Below, piece after piece: positions 7,370-12,937 of a DNA stretch of 13,547 nt. Source of the DNA: an uncultured Candidatus Woesearchaeota archaeon (GTDB lineage: Archaea; Nanobdellota; Nanobdellia; Woesearchaeales; 21-14-0-10-32-9); assembly GCA_903891505.1 (NCBI GenBank), contig CAITEO010000038.1, positions 1-13,547 on the forward strand, read 5' to 3'. The notes under the pieces are model-generated. The model was not told where the DNA came from, did not search any database, and saw nothing but the letters and a program-made list of their open reading frames with translations. Position numbers and translations under genes: made by a program. Within the stretch, counting starts at the first letter, position 1. Every line of letters starts with the position of its first letter.

Positions 7370-7810
7370 TTATTCTTTCTTGCTATTTTCAAGATGTTCT
7401 TTTGTAATCAATACGTGATTTGGACAGGCAACAAGCATATGATTAGACATAGAGAACTCTGATTTTCTCACAAAATCATTATAGTAAAATAAAATTATAT
7501 TCAAACCTTCCTTCTGAGCCTGTTCAAGCACTGGGACAAAATCAGTATCGCAGGAAACAAGAATAATAGTATTGACTTTCTTTGAATTTAGCACACTCAT
7601 CAAATCCATAGTAATAAGAGTATCAACTCCTTTCTGATGAAAACAACCATTTACCTTCCGACATCTGCCCTCACGAATATAAAAATTCTGAATCTTCTTT
7701 AATTTAGAAATCCATTTATCATACTTCGCTTTCCTATCCATTTCATCAGGAGTAGGCTCTGAACTTTGAAACGGAGGTGCAGTATAAAGAAAACGCGAAT
7801 TAAACCCCAA
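7370..7810 (-). pseudogene. NYN-domain ribonuclease, 3' portion of an interrupted gene
   Basis: The C-terminal ~137 codons (from the Thr codon at 7783) of a NYN/LabA/DUF88 PIN-like ribonuclease. Seen: KGVDTLITMD (acidic residue of the active site) and LVSCDTDFVPVL (the SxDxDF motif), then the Rossmann-like strand NIILFYYN. The first catalytic strand with IDGG is missing from this piece. It is found upstream at 7945-8109, with element sequence in between and a frame difference. The open frame extends into the element as far as a TTG at 7810, giving about nine foreign residues; there is no ribosome site, so translation from there is doubtful. All three acidic motifs exist across the two pieces, so the ancestor was probably active. 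I call it a disrupted gene. Confidence 0.75.
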
Positions 7811-7947
7811 CCTGAAGGTCGGGGTATTTTGACATTCGCGTTTTCGAATTAAATCGTCGCACTAAAGTGCGGGGTACAAAATAATTCTGAAAGAATTATT
7901 TGTACAATTAAGCTATGCTTAATTTGTATTGACCCAACGACGATTTA
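7784..7947. mobile_element. short non-autonomous insertion inside the NYN gene
   Basis: About 164 bases separate the two NYN halves and shift the frame, since 164 is not a multiple of three. The element consists of two adjacent stem-loop modules (7789-7845 and 7848-7949) and has no long terminal inverted repeats. TAT, or TTTAT allowing for the repeat, flanks both sides, which fits a short target duplication or a retained target tetra- or pentanucleotide. Hairpin ends without terminal repeats resemble the palindrome-associated remnants of IS200/IS605 elements. That assignment is inference: no transposase is present and the ends are uncertain by a few bases. Confidence 0.55.
7789..7845. repeat. 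stem-loop module A of the insertion
   Basis: A perfect 12-base outer inverted repeat (7789-7800 with 7834-7845) encloses a GC hairpin, CCCCAACCTGAAGGTCGGGG (7805-7824), followed by TATTTTGAC. Confidence 0.8.
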
Positions 7948-7949
7948 AT
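7848..7949. repeat. stem-loop module B of the insertion
   Basis: A perfect 12-base outer inverted repeat (7848-7859 with 7938-7949) encloses three hairpins: GCAC/GTGC at 7859-7870, a 9-pair stem 7879-7887 with 7893-7901, and an 8-pair stem 7906-7913 with 7917-7924. GGGGTA (7871-7876) and TATTGAC (7927-7933) echo the GGGGTATTTTGAC of module A. Confidence 0.8.
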
Positions 7950-8109
7950 AATAATAAACCCCACTTACCCAAAGACTCTGTGTTTTCGCAAGAGTTATTG
8001 CAAACAAATTAAGATCTATATCTAAACGAATTCCATCCTTTCCCAAGCGCTTTGTAATCTTGCTCAAATAACCTCCATCAATCAACACATAAGTTTCCTT
8101 AAGATTCAT
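7945..8109 (-). pseudogene. NYN-domain ribonuclease, 5' portion of an interrupted gene
   Basis: A 54-codon fragment starting MNLKETYVLIDGGYLSK. It carries the first catalytic strand of the NYN domain (IDGG, with Asp 11) and runs to WVSGVYYY, where a TAA supplied by the inserted element ends it. The sequence continues logically as YTAPPFQSSEPTPDE in the downstream fragment (7783 onward), giving a rebuilt protein of about 191 residues, normal for LabA-type NYN proteins. The ATG at 8109 has no Shine-Dalgarno and a TATA-like TTAATAAA about 25 bases upstream, so the gene was probably leaderless. If expressed, this piece would be a short, non-catalytic peptide. Confidence 0.75.
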
Positions 8110-8129
8110 AAAATATGAAAGCAAAGAAC

Positions 8130-8137
8130 TTTATTAA
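8130..8137 (-). promoter_or_regulatory. TATA-like box of the interrupted NYN gene
   Basis: TTAATAAA on the minus strand, about 25 bases before the ATG at 8109. A weak match. Confidence 0.3.
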
Positions 8138-8206
8138 CACTTACCAAAGAAAAACCGAAATACTTACAAAAAAAATAGACTATTTTTGAAAAATCAACAC
8201 TACAAG

Positions 8207-8252
8207 AAAAAAATACATCTAGCGTCCCCGTAGGAACACTAGGGCTCATGTT
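8207..8252 (-). ncRNA. candidate 46-nt hairpin RNA
   Basis: On the minus strand a TATA box (8276-8283) predicts initiation near 8252. From there the RNA would begin AACAT and fold with ACAT/ATGT at its base, then a 5-base bulge, then a 10-pair stem (8233-8242 with 8219-8228) capped by a UACG loop, ending in seven U (8213-8207). Two of the ten pairs are G-U and exist only in minus-strand RNA (they become A-C mismatches in plus-strand RNA), which favours this direction. It lies upstream of and apart from the NYN gene. Its function is unknown, and it could also be a terminator for an unseen transcript. Confidence 0.4.
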
Positions 8253-8275
8253 AAACATATAGATAGCACCCACAA

Positions 8276-8283
8276 TATATAAA
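8276..8283. promoter_or_regulatory. near-symmetric TATA element, possibly divergent promoter
   Basis: TATATAAA in the context ATATATAAATAT reads as a TATA box on both strands. The minus direction matches the hairpin RNA at 8252; the plus direction would start at about 8306, inside the inverted repeat 8301-8362. Confidence 0.4.
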
Positions 8284-8300
8284 TATTATGGTGAATAAAA

Positions 8301-8362
8301 CCGGAAACGATGCGAGAAAAAGAAAAGAACTCTCACATCTAAATGCACTGGACATTTTCCGG
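8301..8362 (+). repeat. inverted repeat CCGGAAA / TTTCCGG
   Basis: Seven-base arms (8301-8307 and 8356-8362), 48 bases apart, with GAGA/TCTC as a possible inner pair. The only reading frame inside is a 10-codon ATG frame from 8309. This may be a structured RNA or a remnant. Apart from this, the hairpin RNA and TATA boxes, I see nothing in the gene-free stretch 8138-8410. Confidence 0.3.
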
Positions 8363-8410
8363 ATTTTCTAAGACAAAATAAATAAACTACCTCTGTTCTC
8401 CTACATAAGA

Positions 8411-8418
8411 TTTAAATA
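8411..8418 (+). promoter_or_regulatory. TATA box for the 8450-9362 operon
   Basis: TTTAAATA predicts a start at about 8441. AAGGA at 8441-8445 then serves the ATG at 8450. This rules out the longer frame from GTG at 8420, which would overlap the promoter. Confidence 0.5.
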
Positions 8419-8449
8419 TGTGAGTAGACTAAGGAGTTTGAAGGATACA

Positions 8450-8695
8450 ATGGTAGAGCAAATATCTATATCGATGCTGGCAATTAAGGACAAGATTTTG
8501 TTGCTTAAAGAACTAGGCTACAAATCAGACGGCATTTTTGTCCTAGACCAAAATGGAGAAAGAGTCATCGATAAATACATAGATGAGCCTGTAAAGATAA
8601 ACAACATGCTCATCCTGCCAGGCAGCACTATAATTCTAGACAACAACCCTTTAAGCATAGCCTCCTACTTACAGGAGCATCCAGATGTCCTCTGA
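8450..8695 (+). CDS. unrecognised 81-residue protein, first gene of a pair
   Basis: I do not recognise it. It opens MVEQISISMLAIKDKILLLKELG and has an apparent beta-hairpin region (GIFVLDQNGERVIDKYID, then NMLILPGSTIILDNNPLS) before a helical end (IASYLQEHPDVL). There is no signal peptide or membrane helix. The ATG at 8450 is chosen over the GTG at 8420 because the TATA box at 8411-8418 would place the GTG upstream of the transcript. The last 11 bases overlap the next gene, so the two are almost certainly co-translated and may form a complex. Confidence 0.6.
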   Translation: MVEQISISMLAIKDKILLLKELGYKSDGIFVLDQNGERVIDKYIDEPVKINNMLILPGSTIILDNNPLSIASYLQEHPDVL

Positions 8696-9362
8696 AGAAA
8701 TTATTTCTGGAACCGTAAAGGCGGCATTTTCTTGGACTGAAGAAAAAATAAAAGAATTAGTTAAAAGTTTCAAAGAGAGAAAACTGGCATTCATACAAGA
8801 CCCTGAAACAATAGATATTGTCAAAGAACAACTAAAAAGCGGCGAATGGGATTTATGCCAGAAATATCTTCGGGATGATAAATTAAAACTTCTCGTGCAA
8901 ATGGGGTTGACACTTAGAAGACTAGATACTAACAAAAACAAAACTTCCTTGAATAGCCTACGAGATAGAATATTAAGAAAACACGGACAGAAAGGACTTC
9001 ACATCGCACAATTTGTCCAGAACAAAATCCTTAGCGACTTCATAGGAAGCTATGTGAGCACTGGTGCGAGCATAGAGGATCTTATTACAGATGTAGAAAA
9101 CTTGTTGAATAATCTGGAGAAGAATGTTCTTTTCGTTAAGGCAGGAGATAATCCTGAACAACTTTTGAAAGACATAGAGATAAAACTTACAGCAAATGTA
9201 CCAAGCGTTTTTATAATCTTCGCGAGGCAATCCGCATACGAAAATGGAGCGACACTCAAACATTCTTTACTTGAAAAAAGCTTTTCCAATTACAGAATTG
9301 AGATAAAACAGGAAAAAGACAAGTTACTTCTATTTTTGTTCAAAGAGGAGACATGGGAATAG
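8685..9362 (+). CDS. unrecognised 225-residue protein, second gene of a pair
   Basis: I do not recognise the family. The N-terminal half (about 1-120) is helical and charged, with the block KLAFIQDPETIDIVKEQL at 33-50 and LKLLVQMGLTLRRLD at 67-81. A probable helical linker follows (130-148). The C-terminal ~75 residues alternate strands and helices (NVLFVKAGD, PSVFIIFARQSAYENG, YRIEIKQEKDKLLLFLFKEE), suggesting a small alpha/beta domain. No nuclease, ATPase or protease motif is evident, and no signal or membrane segment. The ATG overlaps the end of the upstream 81-residue gene by 11 bases. A short hairpin follows the stop. The neighbourhood (broken NYN gene, broken radC, nuclease-helicase cassette) suggests accessory rather than housekeeping DNA. 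Confidence 0.7.
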   Translation: MSSEEIISGTVKAAFSWTEEKIKELVKSFKERKLAFIQDPETIDIVKEQLKSGEWDLCQKYLRDDKLKLLVQMGLTLRRLDTNKNKTSLNSLRDRILRKHGQKGLHIAQFVQNKILSDFIGSYVSTGASIEDLITDVENLLNNLEKNVLFVKAGDNPEQLLKDIEIKLTANVPSVFIIFARQSAYENGATLKHSLLEKSFSNYRIEIKQEKDKLLLFLFKEETWE

Positions 9363-9364
9363 AG

Positions 9365-9381
9365 TTCGGAAGAATTCCGAA
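9365..9381 (+). terminator. hairpin after the two-gene operon
   Basis: TTCGGAA, a GAA loop, then TTCCGAA: a perfect 7-pair stem three bases after the stop codon. Only weak T content follows, so its terminator role is tentative. Confidence 0.35.
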
Positions 9382-9396
9382 TAATTCTTAGAACTA

Positions 9397-9404
9397 TTAA
9401 TAAA
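9397..9404 (+). promoter_or_regulatory. TATA box of the radC remnant
   Basis: TTAATAAA, about 28 bases before the ATG at 9429. It suggests that the remnant kept its original leaderless promoter. Confidence 0.35.
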
Positions 9405-9428
9405 AAATTGTGTTTTGTTCTATTTCTC

Positions 9429-9515
9429 ATGCGAATCCTAGATATTCCCCCTGCAAACAGACCACGAGAGAGAATGAAACAGAACGGAATTAGTTCGTTA
9501 TCTGATACAGATTAA
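9429..9515 (+). pseudogene. radC: 5' remnant of radC (JAMM/MPN-domain protein)
   Basis: The 28-codon frame MRILDIPPANRPRERMKQNG then ISSLSDTD matches the start of RadC proteins (pattern M-x-I-x-D-I-P-x-x-x-R-P-R-E-R/K-L-x-x-x-G-x-x-x-LSD). It stops at the point where the family continues with ELLAI. The downstream sequence is the end of the oppositely oriented 9512-9700 gene, so the rest of radC, including the HxH...D metal site, is gone. The TAA at 9513-9515 is supplied by the junction. Recognition is by recall of the family pattern over a short stretch. Confidence 0.65.
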
Positions 9516-9700
9516 TGTTGAAGACTTTCTTTCCAATCTATAAATTTTCTACAAGTCAGTTCTGAATTGTTTTTCCAATTTATTTTTCTGACGCCCTCAT
9601 TCTTAGAATCATCTAATGCAACAATAAATATTTGTTCATTAGATAACAACACTTTCCAAAGCCCATCTTTATCTTTATGATACTCATATCCTTTATACAT
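9512..9700 (-). CDS. unrecognised 62-residue protein, third gene of the cassette
   Basis: A small acidic/basic protein opening MYKGYEYHKDKDGLWKVLL and ending CRKFIDWKESLQH. The pattern of short strands (GLWKVLL, QIFIVALDD) with a final helix suggests one small alpha/beta domain. I do not recognise the family. The ATG at 9700 is chosen because GAGG (9707-9710) sits six bases upstream; the ATG at 9706 immediately abuts that GAGG. It follows the helicase gene by 41 bases on the same strand, with a T7 tract and TATA-like sequence between, so it may also have its own promoter. Its stop overlaps that of the radC remnant, so it lies at the edge of the inserted block. A regulator, antitoxin or accessory subunit is possible but not shown. 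Confidence 0.55.
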   Translation of the reverse strand: MYKGYEYHKDKDGLWKVLLSNEQIFIVALDDSKNEGVRKINWKNNSELTCRKFIDWKESLQH

Positions 9701-9741
9701 TTTCATCCTCTACAAAAAAATAAATTTATTTATTTAATTGT

Positions 9742-11649
9742 TTACTTAGTTTCCGAAAAGTTTTCTAATAATTCTGAAGATATAAATTTCCGGAAATAAG
9801 CTTCCACTTCTTTGTTGCAGAAGTAAACGTAACACCCTTTCATCCCCCTGCTCATTAAAACCCTATAAATATTTTTTACATATCTCTCAAAATCATCTTT
9901 GCCTCTTTTTAGCACAGGGTCTTTAGTTTTCTTGATATCTGCAGACAGACAATTTTTTTCTTTGTTAAATATCAAATCATCTCCGACTATTACGCCAACA
10001 TACTCGAACTCAAATCCTTGAGCTGTATAGATACAACCAACTTGCTTAATTCCCTCTGGTTTAAACGCCCACTCATACCATTTAACATATCCTTTGGGAG
10101 GTTTTATATCGCCGTGCGTTTCCCAAGGCATTGCAAAATCTCCAATTTTCACATCTTTTACAAGATTTCCCTCAGAATCTAAAGTTTTGCTCCATTCCCA
10201 ACAAAATCCCGCAGTTAAACGTGCGGAGTTCGCTTTAATTTCTTCTTTTTTCTTCAAGAAGTCATATAGTTCTGATGGAGAAGAGAATATTCTGAAATCA
10301 AAATTGTCCTGTTTTTTTAGGACTTTTGGAGTGCTCGAGAACCCTAAAATAGATTCTATCCAATCTAAATAATTATCTGAACCATTACATCTAAATTGAG
10401 ACATTAATTCTACTTCATCTACTTTCACACCGTATTTTTCAGCAGATTCTTTGATAAGTTTTGTACTTCCTACTTCAAGAGATCTTATAACTTGCTTATC
10501 GTCAATAAAAAACACAGTAGTTTTAGAACATCTTATTAATTGTTCAATTTGAGGCATTTCAGTTCTGTGCTCTGCTGAAGTAAACTGATGATTGCTCGTT
10601 TTACCTATTCTGTGAGCTTCATCAATAAGTAGAACATCCAATTCATTTTCTTTCATTTTGGTCGGCAAAAATGCATTAAGATTAGTAAATAACATACCAC
10701 CGTTTCGCCCAACTTTTTCTTTAATCGCCTCTACGAACGGTTTGGATTTGCAACCAAAAAATATTTTTTTATTTTTACTTGCTAATTGAGCTAAAACATT
10801 AAGTGCGATTACAGACTTTCCAGTTCCTGGCCCACCTTTAACAATAATAACGCTTTTCTCATTATTTTTTTCTGCTCGTCTAACTTTTGACATTATAAGA
10901 TTCTTCGCGACTATTTGCTCATTTAATAACGAGAAAACTTCTTCATTGCTAATTATTTTAGCTGTGTTCTCAAGAAGTTTCTTCGATGGACGAACCGGGC
11001 TTTGCATAAATCTATTAAATATCTCGAGCCCATTACCCTTATGCAAAAGTTCTTTCAATCGTTTCGCCAATAGTGAAACATCAGTCTTTGTATAAATAGG
11101 ATATTTCATCATTAAATCTTTATAATTTTCAGCAAATAATCCTTTTCCATCTTCTTTATTATAATTATGACAATAACTGCAACTGACTAAATTAAAATTT
11201 TTATCGTACTCAAATATCTCTACAAAATTCACTAAATGATTCGTATAACCTTCGACTTGTTGAGATGGATGCGACACCGTTCGAACAGCACCGCCTGTAA
11301 AAGTTTCTACGAAATTGCCTTCAACATCCAAAGCTTTGACATCACTCCATTGCTTCAGTTCAATTAGAACCATGTACTCTTTATCCTCTTCTGATTTTCC
11401 GAAAATCAGGCAATCAATTCTCTCACTCGTATAAGGCACAGGGTACTCTAGACAAATATAATTTTCATGAAGCTGCCCAAGTTCTATTAAATTTTTCAGA
11501 TACTGCAAAGAATTACTCCACGAAGTAAATTCTGCCTTTGGTGCTTCTCGCCCCATCGAATTACTAAAATTTGTTCTCATAACATCAGTAATTCTGTTAT
11601 TCATAACATCGTCAACAAAATTTTCAGTAGTTCCCTGATAAATTATCAC
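9742..11649 (-). CDS. PD-(D/E)XK nuclease fused to DUF2075 helicase/ATPase
   Basis: A two-domain protein of 635 residues. N-terminal nuclease: SERIDCLIF (D79), then MVLIELKQW (E97-x-K99), then HPSQQVEGY (Gln near 130), the PD-(D/E)XK order. C-terminal DUF2075 (Schlafen group 3-like, superfamily-1-type) motor: Walker A GGPGTGKS (272-279), Walker B LLIDEAHR (340-347), motif III FFIDDKQV (380-387), MSQFRCNGS (416-424), motif V YTAQGFEFEYVGVIVG (541-556) and motif VI YRVLMSRGMKGCYVYF (595-610). All ATPase motifs look intact. The start is GTG at 11649, three bases after the pyrophosphohydrolase stop, with GGAG inside that gene nine bases upstream, so translation is coupled. By family knowledge such proteins are candidate nucleic-acid processing or defence enzymes; the substrate is unknown. 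Confidence 0.9.
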   Translation of the reverse strand: MIIYQGTTENFVDDVMNNRITDVMRTNFSNSMGREAPKAEFTSWSNSLQYLKNLIELGQLHENYICLEYPVPYTSERIDCLIFGKSEEDKEYMVLIELKQWSDVKALDVEGNFVETFTGGAVRTVSHPSQQVEGYTNHLVNFVEIFEYDKNFNLVSCSYCHNYNKEDGKGLFAENYKDLMMKYPIYTKTDVSLLAKRLKELLHKGNGLEIFNRFMQSPVRPSKKLLENTAKIISNEEVFSLLNEQIVAKNLIMSKVRRAEKNNEKSVIIVKGGPGTGKSVIALNVLAQLASKNKKIFFGCKSKPFVEAIKEKVGRNGGMLFTNLNAFLPTKMKENELDVLLIDEAHRIGKTSNHQFTSAEHRTEMPQIEQLIRCSKTTVFFIDDKQVIRSLEVGSTKLIKESAEKYGVKVDEVELMSQFRCNGSDNYLDWIESILGFSSTPKVLKKQDNFDFRIFSSPSELYDFLKKKEEIKANSARLTAGFCWEWSKTLDSEGNLVKDVKIGDFAMPWETHGDIKPPKGYVKWYEWAFKPEGIKQVGCIYTAQGFEFEYVGVIVGDDLIFNKEKNCLSADIKKTKDPVLKRGKDDFERYVKNIYRVLMSRGMKGCYVYFCNKEVEAYFRKFISSELLENFSETK

Positions 11650-11652
11650 TCT

Positions 11653-11997
11653 TTACAACTCCGTATACTTACTATTTTTTCCCTTAATTTTTTCAACAGG
11701 ATACTTGAGATTGTTTTTTTCCATTTTTTTCAAAGAAACATTTTCTAAATCAATATTTGCTTTGTAACAAAACATCGTCAAAAAAAGAAAAATATCTGCA
11801 ACTTCCTCTTCAATTTTATCTCTTTTAGCCTCAAGCAATACATTTAATTCATCTTCTTTTTTCCATAAAAATAACTCTTGCAATTCAGAAGCCTCAATAC
11901 CAATCGCTGTGGCCAAATCTTTAATGTTATGATATTGATCCCAATCCCTATTATTATTAAACGCTCTTAACTTTTGCACAATTTTATCATGATCCAA
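11653..11997 (-). CDS. MazG/RS21-C6-like nucleotide pyrophosphohydrolase
   Basis: A 114-residue all-helical enzyme predicted to hydrolyse (d)NTPs to monophosphate and pyrophosphate with Mg. Seen: RDWDQYHNIKDLATAIGIEASELQELFLWK, with metal ligands E38 and E41, and IEEEVADIFLFL, with E65 and D68. This is the ExxE...ExxD pattern of the MazG-like/dCTPase superfamily, and the RDWxQ.H..K opening is typical of the RS21-C6 type. It is full length for a single-domain form. The start is TTG at 11997 with AGGGGG six bases upstream and a TATA box at about 12035-12042. It heads the cassette and is three bases from the nuclease-helicase gene, so the two are produced together. The role may be nucleotide-pool control during phage or plasmid attack, or clean-up of modified nucleotides (inference). 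Confidence 0.88.
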   Translation of the reverse strand: MDHDKIVQKLRAFNNNRDWDQYHNIKDLATAIGIEASELQELFLWKKEDELNVLLEAKRDKIEEEVADIFLFLTMFCYKANIDLENVSLKKMEKNNLKYPVEKIKGKNSKYTEL

Positions 11998-12034
11998 TTT
12001 AATCCCCCTACTAGCTCCTTTTCTTGTTTGTTTT

Positions 12035-12042
12035 TATATATT
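12035..12042 (-). promoter_or_regulatory. TATA box of the three-gene cassette
   Basis: On the minus strand ATATATAA lies about 27 bases before a start near 12011, giving a 14-base leader that includes AGGGGG (12004-12009). T tracts of the preceding DUF457 gene's 3' flank lie just upstream. Confidence 0.45.
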
Positions 12043-12064
12043 TTGTGCGAAAAACAAAATTTGT

Positions 12065-12868
12065 TCATTTAAACAATCTATCAAAAGCTTTCTTCTCTGT
12101 CTTTATTTGCTTTATTTTTTCTTTTTCCCAATACCAGAGCTCATTATTTGATTGAGCTAATTTCCAAATAATCCACCAGAAACCCGCAACAAGCAATAAT
12201 GCAATAATCCACACAATAAGAATACTTATTTTAGTTTTACTAAATAAAAAATATATTACTTCCACAACTGAAATAAGACCAAGAAGAAATTGAAAAACAA
12301 AAGGACGTATGTCTTTCTTTTCCTCAAATCTGTCAAAAGTTCTAATCTGACCATTGACCAAACGCTTTTTGAAAGGAAATTTCCAATTAATCCCAGATAC
12401 TGTACAAGAATCTTCCAATAAATGCAAAAATTGACCTATAAGTATCCCAAAAAATACAAATAAAATTATTATTAGTGCGCCTGGAAATTTAATCCAAAAC
12501 AACAAACCAGAAATAATAATTGTAAGAAAAATAGTGCTTATCACAATACCAATAGGTGAGTGCATTATCCCTCTATGCTCTTCTTTCACATCATATTGCA
12601 AATCTAATTTAGCCTTAAAATTAAAAGTGTTAAAAATCCAAACAACCACTTTGAATAAAGGATATAATACTTTGTAAACTATTTTTAGATCATAATATAA
12701 TTTTGGTTTTCCATTAGAATCAATATCTGGAACTAAAGACCCTACAAATACACAAAATAAAAACAATGCGCCAAGAGGAACTCCATTAGGAATATTTACA
12801 AAAATCAGAGGAACCAAAAAAGGCAAGACCGTAGCCAAACTGATTGAAACATGATGTCTTCCAAGCAT
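12065..12868 (-). CDS. YdjM/DUF457 membrane-bound metal-dependent hydrolase-like protein
   Basis: A 267-residue multi-pass membrane protein of the YdjM/DUF457 family. Seen: N-terminal LGRHHVSIS (H5, H6), GSLVPDIDS (43-51), EHRGIMHSPIG (H98, H103) and HLLEDSCTVSGINWKFPF (H149, D153). This is the set of conserved His/Asp residues expected at the membrane face. Hydrophobic segments lie at about 10-24, 32-47, 66-80, 104-124, 129-148, 189-209 and 214-236, with a Lys-rich cytosolic tail. Family members are annotated as metal-dependent hydrolases by motif, and some are SOS-regulated in bacteria; the reaction is not established. The ATG at 12868 has no Shine-Dalgarno and lies about 26 bases from a TATA box (12891-12898), so it is leaderless. 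It is on the same strand as the cassette but has its own promoter. Confidence 0.82.
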   Translation of the reverse strand: MLGRHHVSISLATVLPFLVPLIFVNIPNGVPLGALFLFCVFVGSLVPDIDSNGKPKLYYDLKIVYKVLYPLFKVVVWIFNTFNFKAKLDLQYDVKEEHRGIMHSPIGIVISTIFLTIIISGLLFWIKFPGALIIILFVFFGILIGQFLHLLEDSCTVSGINWKFPFKKRLVNGQIRTFDRFEEKKDIRPFVFQFLLGLISVVEVIYFLFSKTKISILIVWIIALLLVAGFWWIIWKLAQSNNELWYWEKEKIKQIKTEKKAFDRLFK

Positions 12869-12890
12869 ATTGCTTGCTTAGATTCTGAGA

Positions 12891-12898
12891 ATAAAAAG
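12891..12898 (-). promoter_or_regulatory. TATA box of the DUF457 gene
   Basis: CTTTTTAT on the minus strand, centred about 26 bases before the ATG at 12868. Confidence 0.45.
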
Positions 12899-12937
12899 TT
12901 ATCTGTTTGTACAATAACGAACTTAACTTACTAATCA

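Noticed and set aside
7784..7947. Archaeal (bulge-helix-bulge) or self-splicing intron in the NYN gene
   Set aside because: The two ends of the insertion do not pair with each other across the exon junctions; each end pairs only within its own module. No group I or II core was seen. Splicing remains untested.
8219..8242. CTAG-bounded hairpin as an IS end or attachment site
   Set aside because: There is no second copy nearby; strand-specific G-U pairing plus the T7 tract fit an RNA better.
8420..8449. GTG start giving a 91-residue first operon protein
   Set aside because: It lies between the TATA box (8411-8418) and the predicted transcript start at about 8441; the ATG at 8450 has AAGGA just upstream.
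9050..9289. Minus-strand frames inside the 225-residue gene
   Set aside because: They are antisense shadows without start signals or recognisable domains.
9429..9515. Random short frame with no meaning
   Set aside because: The DIPxxNRPRER...SLSD pattern, correct start and TATA box fit the RadC N-terminus too well; kept as a remnant.
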